IMG/VR virus record: IMGVR_UViG_3300030104_002097
Location: 1-21,720 of that record
Length of the DNA stretch: 21,720 bases
From: a virus
Reading direction: 5' to 3' (one strand)
Part shown: piece after piece, positions 17,417 through 21,720 of the stretch
Layout of the letters: the number at the start of each line of letters is the position of its first letter
Numbering within the stretch: position 1 is the stretch's first letter
Made by a program: the position numbers and the translations under genes
The notes under the pieces: model-generated
Databases searched by the model: none
What the model saw: only the letters and a program-made list of their open reading frames with translations
Told to the model about the DNA's origin: nothing

Positions 17417-17524
17417 TCAGCCAATTTCTTTGTAAACCACACCTCGATAACGCAAAGCATCAACGTAATAACGCTGAGCTTTTTTCTTTTGGTTAGCGAG
17501 GAAACGAATGAGATTCATAGACAT
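17417..17524 (-). CDS. Very small basic ORF with YRGVxY motif (35 aa)
   Basis: A 35-aa frame from ATG 17524: MSMNLIRFLANQKKKAQ, then RYYVDALRYRGVVYKEIG. A second in-frame ATG is at codon 3. The C-terminal LRYRGVVY resembles the short YRG-V-x-Y motif of cyanobacterial DUF4278-type proteins; this is recalled, not searched. The protein is strongly basic (about nine Lys/Arg). An AGGT-like site lies about 9 bases upstream. It is the last of five micro-genes ahead of the capsid leader. Function unknown. The motif and its packing into the micro-gene row argue against chance. Confidence 0.6.
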   Translation of the reverse strand: MSMNLIRFLANQKKKAQRYYVDALRYRGVVYKEIG

Positions 17525-17541
17525 TGTTAGTACCTAGTAAT

Positions 17542-17563
17542 CCATGCCCCGTTCCATGCATGG
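17542..17563. repeat. Inverted repeat CCATGC/GCATGG between two micro-genes
   Basis: CCATGC at 17542-17547 and GCATGG at 17558-17563 could pair as a 6-bp stem around a 10-base loop. The right arm is itself inside the perfect palindrome CCATGCATGG (17554-17563). It lies in the 42-base gap between the 54-aa and 35-aa ORFs, upstream of the palindromic capsid leader. Role unknown. Confidence 0.5.
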
Positions 17564-17566
17564 TAA

Positions 17567-17731
17567 TTATGCGTCTAAGGTGGACTCAAGTACCAACTTA
17601 TTGAATTCATATTCAAGATATGCTATTGCTTCTTGTTCAGATGGATGACCACCTGCCCATTGATTTCTATACAGACGCAAAGCATCACGTATAATAATAG
17701 CAGAATCAGTTGTACATTGTATGTTCCACAT
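17567..17731 (-). CDS. Small cyanophage hypothetical protein (54 aa)
   Basis: 54 aa from ATG 17731: MWNIQCTTDSAIIIRDALRLYRN, then QWAGGHPSEQEAIAYLEYEF and NKLVLESTLDA. Helix, a W-x-G-G turn, helix. The pattern R-D-A-L-R-L-Y-x-x-x-W-x-G-G-x-P-x-E-Q recalls small conserved cyanophage proteins of unknown function; this is memory, not a search. The frame stays open up to a TTG at 17779, but that start would overlap the preceding gene by 29 bases and its extra residues are not needed for the motif, so ATG 17731 is chosen. No strong ribosome binding site is seen. Soluble, no signal peptide. Confidence 0.65.
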   Translation of the reverse strand: MWNIQCTTDSAIIIRDALRLYRNQWAGGHPSEQEAIAYLEYEFNKLVLESTLDA

Positions 17732-17750
17732 AGATGAACGTACTAGATAA

Positions 17751-17909
17751 TTATTCTGGAAGTAGATTGGTTTTAACAAGTGCTACTGCAGCATCGTCAA
17801 GAGTGTTATCAGTAGACTTAGCGTAAGCACTAAGGAGATCAATAACAAGTTTCTTTACCGAAGTAGAAGTTAAAAATGCAAATAGAATTGGTTTAATAAG
17901 GGTGATCAT
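17751..17909 (-). CDS. Small ORF with N-terminal hydrophobic helix (52 aa)
   Basis: 52 aa from ATG 17909: MITLIKPILFAFLTSTSVKKL, then VIDLLSAYAKSTDNTLDDAAVALVK and a short tail. Residues 3-16 are hydrophobic and could lie on or in the membrane; the rest is an amphipathic helix ending acidic. The ATG overlaps the upstream stop by 4 bases (ATGA), indicating coupling to the membrane/coiled-coil ORF upstream. From memory, similar proteins with IKPILxAFL and TDNTLDDxA occur in many cyanophages without known function. A holin or membrane accessory role is a guess from the hydrophobic helix and partner gene. Confidence 0.68.
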   Translation of the reverse strand: MITLIKPILFAFLTSTSVKKLVIDLLSAYAKSTDNTLDDAAVALVKTNLLPE

Positions 17910-18130
17910 GATAGAGCCTTGTCTAATTTGTCTTCAATACGGATCATGTGTCCTTCGACTCGATCTAAAGCAACTTGGAAAGTATTTTTACTAACGTAAT
18001 CTTCAGCAACTCTAAGTTCAAACACATCAATTCTTTGATCCAATTCGTGCACACGGGTGTAAAGTGAACGAATAAGTACACTGAAGCCGGTTGCCATTGC
18101 AACACCCACAGGGATCAGTGTTTCTATCAC
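17906..18130 (-). CDS. Single membrane segment plus coiled-coil protein (holin/spanin candidate)
   Basis: 74 aa. The start is GTG at 18130, inside the overlap GTGA with the upstream stop. Residues 4-22 (TLIPVGVAMATGFSVLIRS) form one membrane-spanning helix. Residues 27-73 (VHELDQRIDVFELRVAEDYVSKNT..., IRIEDKLDKAL) are a heptad-like charged coiled coil. This one-helix-plus-coiled-coil plan is found in small phage lysis-associated proteins and in many uncharacterised cyanophage proteins. There is no lipobox or Cys, so it is not an o-spanin. Its coupling to the next ORF, which also has a hydrophobic helix, suggests a pair acting at the membrane. Lysis is an inference only. Confidence 0.68.
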   Translation of the reverse strand: MIETLIPVGVAMATGFSVLIRSLYTRVHELDQRIDVFELRVAEDYVSKNTFQVALDRVEGHMIRIEDKLDKALS

Positions 18131-18315
18131 GCGACTCTCTCGGTAGCAGCAGGGCTAACAGCAACACATTGAGTGTTAGCTTCAACCTTATCAGCTGTGT
18201 AATCAGGGGAGTCAGAACTACCAACAGTGCTTGTAAACATTGCATCACCGGTAGTATTAACTGCATACGTTACTGCACTAATTGCAGACGTATAGTTGCT
18301 AAGTGAAATAGCCAT
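18127..18315 (-). CDS. Small hypothetical protein downstream of psbA (62 aa)
   Basis: 62 aa, MAISLSNYTSAISAVTYAVNTTGDAMFTSTVG..., rich in Ala, Ser, Thr and Val with one Cys, and no convincing membrane helix. It starts 45 bases after the psbA stop and its stop overlaps the next gene's GTG start by 4 bases, so it heads the micro-gene row. Upstream is an AT-rich spacer with the palindrome ATTCTAGAAT and no clear ribosome binding site. I do not recognise the family. The tight overlap downstream is the main support for it being real. Confidence 0.62.
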   Translation of the reverse strand: MAISLSNYTSAISAVTYAVNTTGDAMFTSTVGSSDSPDYTADKVEANTQCVAVSPAATERVA

Positions 18316-18360
18316 TTTATTCTAGAATTAAAAGGAATTTAAATGGGTGGTATTAACACA

Positions 18361-19440
18361 TCAGCCGATAGCTGGTGCTTTGAGTGCAAAAGGCACTACA
18401 TTATTAGCAGCCAAATCGAGTGGGAAATTATGTGCATTTCTTTCATGCATAACTTCCATGCCAAGGTCGGCTCGATTAAGAATGTCTGCCCATGTATTGA
18501 TTACATGACCATCACCTGAAACGATTGACTGGTTGAAATTAAAACCATTTAAGTTAAAAGCCATGGTGCTAACACCAAGGGCAGTGAACCAGATGCCAAC
18601 AACCGGCCAAGCAGCCAGGAAGAAGTGAAGGCTACGGCTATTGTTGAACGAAGCGTATTGGAAAATGAGACGACCGAAGTAGCCATGAGCTGCAACGATG
18701 TTGTACGTCTCTTCTTCTTGTCCAAATTTATATCCATTGTTATGTGATTCAGATTCTGTGGTTTCACGTACGAGTGAAGATGTAACCAAAGAGCCGTGCA
18801 TAGCACTAAATAGAGAACCACCGAACACTCCAGCAACGCCCAACATATGGAAGGGGTGCATAAGAATGTTGTGCTCTGCCTGAAAAACAAGCATAAAGTT
18901 GAACGTACCGGAGATACCGAGCGGCATACCGTCAGAGAAGGATCCCTGACCGAATGGGTAGACAAGAAACACGGCAGAGGCTGCAGCCACAGGTGCGCTG
19001 TAAGCAACGCAGATCCAGGGGCGCATCCCTAGTCGATAACTAAGTTCCCATTCTCGTCCCATGTAAGCGAAGATACCGACAAGGAAGTGGAACACAACCA
19101 GTTGGTAGGGACCACCGTTGTAGAGCCATTCGTCGAGGCTACCTGCTTCCCAGATTGGGTAGAAGTGTAAGCCGATTGCATTGCTTGATGGTACAACGGC
19201 GCCGGAGATAATGTTGTTTCCGTACAGGAGTGATCCTGCGACTGGTTCTCTAATTCCATCGATGTCAACTGGGGGTGCGGCTATAAAGGCAATAATGAAA
19301 CAAGTGGTTGCTGCGAGTAAACATGGAACCATGAGTACACCGAACCAACCTACATAAAGACGGTTATTTGTGGACGTCACCCACTCGCAGAACGAATCCC
19401 ATGGGGTATTCTGCTGTTGAAGTGTTGTTGTTGCGACCAT
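18361..19440 (-). CDS. psbA: Photosystem II D1 reaction-centre protein (phage-borne)
   Basis: Full-length D1, 359 aa. With its partner D2 it binds the pigments and cofactors of photosystem II in the thylakoid membrane. All key residues are present: TyrZ Tyr161 and His190; manganese-cluster ligands Asp170, Glu189, His332, Glu333, His337, Asp342 and Ala344; chlorophyll/iron ligands His198, His215 and His272; QB-site Phe255, Ser264 and Phe265. Residue 130 is Glu, the form linked to high-light D1 in cyanobacteria. The 15-residue C-terminal extension after Ala344 ends ALKAPAIG but begins ANNVVPF, unlike the usual A-E-S-T-P-V. Known: cyanophages carry psbA to keep photosynthesis going while infection stops host synthesis of short-lived D1. 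It sits between a barrel-like gene and micro-genes, with 45-base spacers on both sides. Confidence 0.99.
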   Translation of the reverse strand: MVATTTLQQQNTPWDSFCEWVTSTNNRLYVGWFGVLMVPCLLAATTCFIIAFIAAPPVDIDGIREPVAGSLLYGNNIISGAVVPSSNAIGLHFYPIWEAGSLDEWLYNGGPYQLVVFHFLVGIFAYMGREWELSYRLGMRPWICVAYSAPVAAASAVFLVYPFGQGSFSDGMPLGISGTFNFMLVFQAEHNILMHPFHMLGVAGVFGGSLFSAMHGSLVTSSLVRETTESESHNNGYKFGQEEETYNIVAAHGYFGRLIFQYASFNNSRSLHFFLAAWPVVGIWFTALGVSTMAFNLNGFNFNQSIVSGDGHVINTWADILNRADLGMEVMHERNAHNFPLDLAANNVVPFALKAPAIG

Positions 19441-19485
19441 AATTAAATTTGAAAATTAAACCAACCCACCCACCACAAAATTAAT
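19441..19485 (-). promoter_or_regulatory. psbA leader with G-rich motif and no Shine-Dalgarno
   Basis: The 45-base gap before psbA is AT-rich except for GGTGGGTGGGTTGG on the coding strand (19461-19474), four G-tracts in 14 bases, centred about 27 bases before the ATG. The last 20 bases before the ATG are only A, T and one C, so there is no normal ribosome binding site. The G block could fold as a two-layer quadruplex or bind a regulator. No promoter box is evident. Confidence 0.45.
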
Positions 19486-19845
19486 TTAGAACTTGTAGGT
19501 TACACCTACTTTAGAACCGATGCTGAGTTCATTAACATCAAACTCTTTGTCTTCGGTTAGAAAAGATACTTCACCATAAAGGTTCAGATCAGTTGACAGG
19601 TCCGTACCAAATCCCAGCTTGCCGGAGTACTCAGTAGAACCTTCAGCATCTTTTGTAGATATAAAGGCAGGACCACCTTGAACATAAATACCACTACCAA
19701 ATTCATAACCAGCGTGGACTTCAGTTAGACCAGAGCCAAATTGAGAATCCCTGTAAGAGGCGTTGTTCTCGATGTTTGCATAGGGTCCAGCAACTGCCGG
19801 AGCAGCAATGGACAGGAGGATACCAGTAGCAATAATAGATTTCAT
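19486..19845 (-). CDS. Secreted outer-membrane beta-barrel-like protein
   Basis: 119 aa. Residues 1-19 (MKSIIATGILLSIAAPAVA) are a clear Sec signal peptide with an A-V-A cleavage site before GPYANIE. The mature part alternates polar and hydrophobic residues in strand-sized pieces (VHAGYEFGSGIYVQGGPAF, YSGKLGFGTDL, LNLYGEVSFL, IGSKVGVTYKF) and ends in aromatic Phe, the usual sign for outer-membrane barrel assembly. About 100 residues would give four to six strands, so it may oligomerise or be a minimal barrel. From memory, similar porin-like proteins recur in marine cyanophages; no virion role is proven. It lies just upstream of psbA and probably shares its transcript. There is no clear ribosome site before the ATG. 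Confidence 0.75.
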   Translation of the reverse strand: MKSIIATGILLSIAAPAVAGPYANIENNASYRDSQFGSGLTEVHAGYEFGSGIYVQGGPAFISTKDAEGSTEYSGKLGFGTDLSTDLNLYGEVSFLTEDKEFDVNELSIGSKVGVTYKF

Positions 19846-19864
19846 TTAAATGATTAATTAGGGT

Positions 19865-19957
19865 TTACTTTTTTTTAGTTGTTGATTTTTTAGTTGTTGA
19901 TTTTTTAACAGGAGGACGTCCTTTCTTTGTTCCGTATGTACCAGGTCCGTAGGGCAT
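19865..19957 (-). CDS. Lysine-rich 30-residue peptide
   Basis: 30 aa from ATG 19957: MPYGPGTYGTKKGRPP, then a tail of two KKSTT repeats ending KKK. Eleven of the 30 residues are Lys or Arg, so it is very basic, and GRPP recalls AT-hook-like minor-groove binders. Short peptides opening M-P-Y-G-x-G-T-Y-G-x-K-x-G-R-P-P are, as I remember, widespread in cyanophages without known function; that supports this being a gene despite its size. It starts 2 bases after the scaffold stop. Nucleic-acid binding is an inference from charge. The repeat tail comes from a 15-base tandem duplication. Confidence 0.72.
   Translation of the reverse strand: MPYGPGTYGTKKGRPPVKKSTTKKSTTKKK
19871..19900 (-). repeat. 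Two perfect 15-bp tandem repeats
   Basis: On the plus strand TTTTTTAGTTGTTGA occurs twice in a row (19871-19885 and 19886-19900), followed by a partial third copy (TTTTTTA). It encodes the KKSTT repeats of the lysine-rich peptide, so copy number can change without breaking the frame. Confidence 0.95.
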
Positions 19958-19959
19958 AA

Positions 19960-20730
19960 TTAAAAATCGATATTTGAACGTGAAAGTTTCTCCATTACTT
20001 CCTGCCTATAAGCAGGATCAGAGTCGTACTTAGCATCCTTCATAGCTCGGACAACTGCAGCCTGACTCTTGAATACATCTTTACTCTCAGGTCTTGGAGA
20101 ACGACCTGTAAGCAACTTACCTTCAACGCCTTCTGAACTCGCATAACGAGCTTGTAAGGCTTGAACTGCAAAGAAGATAGATGCACGGTCTCCACTCTCG
20201 ATTACTCGATCAAACATGGAGACCTCTTCTTTGTTGAATGATTTCTGTGCCCACTCAACCATAGTCTTATATGACTTTTCACCACCTACCATTTCCTTGA
20301 CGCTATTAATATCAGCCTGTGTAATATCACCTTTAGGCTTTTGACTTTGTTTACTACGAGCGTCAAGGTAAGCATCAGCTAGATCAGATTTACTCATGTC
20401 TTCCAATTTGTTTTGGATAGACTCAGAGAATCCTTTTTTATCACTCTGTGATTCTTCCCACAAAGCATCAAAAAAATTTACTTCTTGTTCTTGTGGTTCT
20501 TCTTTAGTAGCTTCTTCTTTTGCTGGTGCTTCTTCTCGTTCACCATTACTGAACTTAGATTGCAATTCAATATATGCTTTCTCTAAAGCTTCAGCATCTT
20601 TATATTTACCAGCTAGCAATTGCTCTTGCTGTTCTGCAATCCGTTCACCTACTGCAAGACTATCTTGTTCATCAGCAGTAAGTTCACCTCCTTCAGGAGC
20701 TTCGGATGCATCATACGTCAGTGTAGCCAT
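19960..20730 (-). CDS. Capsid assembly scaffolding protein (gp9-like)
   Basis: 256 aa. The protein is acidic and helical: N-terminal MATLTYDASEAPEGGELTAD, then the T7 scaffold hallmark AGKYKDAEALEKAYIELQSKF (residues about 38-58), a Glu/Lys-rich low-complexity stretch (about 60-85), and a helical C-terminus (SDPAYRQEVMEKLSRSNIDF) that should bind capsid subunits. Known role: it guides shell assembly and leaves before DNA packaging. The start is set at ATG 20730 because GAGGAG lies 5 bases upstream. An in-frame GTG two codons earlier (20736) would place that site too close. The first 20 bases overlap the preceding small ORF. Confidence 0.9.
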   Translation of the reverse strand: MATLTYDASEAPEGGELTADEQDSLAVGERIAEQQEQLLAGKYKDAEALEKAYIELQSKFSNGEREEAPAKEEATKEEPQEQEVNFFDALWEESQSDKKGFSESIQNKLEDMSKSDLADAYLDARSKQSQKPKGDITQADINSVKEMVGGEKSYKTMVEWAQKSFNKEEVSMFDRVIESGDRASIFFAVQALQARYASSEGVEGKLLTGRSPRPESKDVFKSQAAVVRAMKDAKYDSDPAYRQEVMEKLSRSNIDF

Positions 20731-20950
20731 TAGCACTCCTCACTTTCAAATTACCAAGTCCAACCGAATCCACATAATTGGTAGAACGTCCGAGGGTGGG
20801 GTTACCAATCTTTGGTTTCGGTGCATACTTATTTGGATTACCTGCATTACCAAGTGAACGTTCTTCTTGTGTAGGAGGAAGTTCTGCTTGACTTTGTTCA
20901 GGTGTTTTACTCTTACGAGTTCTTTTAGTTGGTTTAGTTTCTTCTGTCAT
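20711..20950 (-). CDS. Small basic protein between portal and scaffold
   Basis: 79 aa: MTEETKPTKRTRKSKTPEQSQAE..., with a lysine/arginine cluster at residues 6-15, a Pro/Gln/Glu linker, then Gly/Asn-rich GNAGNPNKYAPKPKIGNPTLGRS and a short C-terminus. It appears disordered with no membrane segment. Its ATG overlaps the portal stop (ATGA), and it overlaps the scaffold start by 20 bases, so all three are translated as a unit. This suggests a role in head assembly, possibly at the portal or with the scaffold. I do not recognise a named family. Confidence 0.78.
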   Translation of the reverse strand: MTEETKPTKRTRKSKTPEQSQAELPPTQEERSLGNAGNPNKYAPKPKIGNPTLGRSTNYVDSVGLGNLKVRSANGYTDV

Positions 20951-21720
20951 TGTTGTGCTTGCATTTGCATTTGTTGCTGCTGATCGAGCTGAGCAAATTG
21001 TCCAGCTTGCTTAGCCATCTCCATATCAATGGCTGAGTTCTGAGCAGCTTGTTGTTCTTGTTGCTGATCTTGCATACTCTTAACAAGGTTCAAAGTATCG
21101 ATACCCATTGCAGCGGCTAGTCGTTTAATTGCTTCATCACTATTAATGAACTTCATCATTGCCTCAGGTCCAAGGGTTCCAGCAACAGTAGTCATGAAGT
21201 TAGTTAATGCTTCACGATCCATGCCTCGACCAACACCATTAAGACCAGCAATAATTGTAGGTTTAACAAAGTCTTTTGGTATTTTAGGAATAGACTTTGC
21301 TTTAGTAAGCATTGACATCTTACGATTTAAATACGGAACCAAGAACTCAACAGTAAGCAGACTAAATAATCCACCTAGCTGCTGCTCTAGTTCCATCTGT
21401 GTCATACGTACTTCTTCAGCAGTAGTACGTTCACTATTTCTTACCTGAAGAACCATGAATGCTTCAGCTAATCGCTTTTCCAGTACTTGCATCTGTTGTG
21501 CAGCAGTCTGGAAGTCAGCTCCTTTACCTACTTGAACAACACCAATGTCCTCAGGTCTACCTTGGACAATGGCACCGTTCCTAGCTTGAGCCAGAGTCTG
21601 TGGTTTAGTGGTGCTTGAAGGGGATACAACAAAGACAACTTTAGCTGCTGCTGCAGAGCCTTCTACGAGTGCCTGAGAGAGTGCTTCGAGTGACTTGAGA
21701 TCACCCATAAACTCTTCTAC
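20947..21720 (-). CDS. Portal/head-tail connector (gp8-like), C-terminal part
   Basis: The frame is open to the right edge, so the N-terminal half is outside the window; 257 residues are seen. The segments KVVFVVSPSSTTKPQTLAQA, FQTAAQQMQVLEKRLAEAF, TAEEVRMTQMELEQQLGGLFSLLTVEFLVPYL and IVQGRPEDIGVVQVGK match the C-terminal half of T7-family portals, including the T-A-x-E-V-x-x-x-x-E-L-E-x-x-L-G-x-x-x-S stem helix. The end is a glutamine/methionine-rich tail (about 35 residues with long Q runs) that probably forms the barrel/crown or is disordered. Twelve copies make the DNA entry ring. The stop overlaps the next ATG (ATGA). Confidence 0.93.
   Translation of the reverse strand, partial: VEEFMGDLKSLEALSQALVEGSAAAAKVVFVVSPSSTTKPQTLAQARNGAIVQGRPEDIGVVQVGKGADFQTAAQQMQVLEKRLAEAFMVLQVRNSERTTAEEVRMTQMELEQQLGGLFSLLTVEFLVPYLNRKMSMLTKAKSIPKIPKDFVKPTIIAGLNGVGRGMDREALTNFMTTVAGTLGPEAMMKFINSDEAIKRLAAAMGIDTLNLVKSMQDQQQEQQAAQNSAIDMEMAKQAGQFAQLDQQQQMQMQAQQ

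Noticed and set aside
17341-17460. Possible class II tRNA on the minus strand
   Set aside because: There is a T-arm-like hairpin and a variable-arm-like stem, but no 7-bp acceptor pairing, no proper anticodon loop, and the upstream part encodes the 35-aa ORF.
17732-17779. Longer version of the 54-aa ORF starting at TTG 17779
   Set aside because: It needs a rare start and overlaps the preceding gene by 29 bases; ATG 17731 retains the whole conserved-looking part.
18549-19007. 152-codon open frame on the minus strand inside psbA
   Set aside because: It is a shifted frame of psbA with unlikely composition (Cys/Ser/Leu-rich, no domain) and lies wholly inside a gene with every conserved D1 residue.
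20731-20736. GTG start two codons before the scaffold ATG
   Set aside because: The GAGGAG site is spaced correctly for the ATG at 20730 and too close to the GTG.
20396-20857. 153-codon plus-strand frame opposite the scaffold gene
   Set aside because: Ser/Cys-rich antisense shadow of an acidic Glu/Lys-rich gene; no start signal and every other gene is on the minus strand.

Overview
The window is a late (structural) region of a T7-like podovirus that infects marine picocyanobacteria (Synechococcus or Prochlorococcus). Two things support this. The gene order portal, scaffold, capsid, tail tube A, tail tube B, three internal virion proteins, tail fibre is the T7 order. A complete photosystem II reaction-centre gene, psbA, sits among the structural genes. 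The sequence is AT-rich and tightly packed. All genes I accept lie on the minus strand, so transcription runs from high to low coordinates; both window edges cut a gene. No stretch over 300 bases lacks a gene.

Layout in transcription order. 21720-19960: C-terminal part of the portal, a small linker ORF, and the scaffold, joined by overlaps. 19957-18361: a 30-residue lysine-rich peptide, a secreted outer-membrane-barrel-like protein, and psbA, separated by short AT-rich spacers. 18315-17417: five very small ORFs, several overlapping by 4 bases; one encodes a single membrane segment plus coiled coil, and lysis or membrane roles are possible. 17416-17245: a noncoding leader full of palindromes in front of the capsid gene. 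17244-15766: major capsid protein and two small ORFs, closed by a strong rho-independent terminator (15730-15754) placed like T7 T-phi. 15704-209: tail tube A and B, three large internal core/ejection proteins (731, 1065 and 1372 aa), and a 1038-aa tail fibre with repeated MRIDSSGNVGIG-type motifs and a C-terminal S74 intramolecular chaperone. 152-1: the start of a further small cyanophage ORF.

How it works together (inference): portal, scaffold and capsid build the procapsid. The internal proteins form the ejection core, one carrying a cell-wall hydrolase-like domain. The tail tube and fibre deliver DNA to the host. psbA would keep host photosystem II running during infection, and the adjacent barrel-like protein may alter the host outer membrane. 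The palindromic leader and the terminator probably set capsid expression apart from the tail genes. The regions most worth following up are the psbA/barrel cassette, the cell-wall hydrolase domain in the gp15-position protein, and the structured capsid leader.
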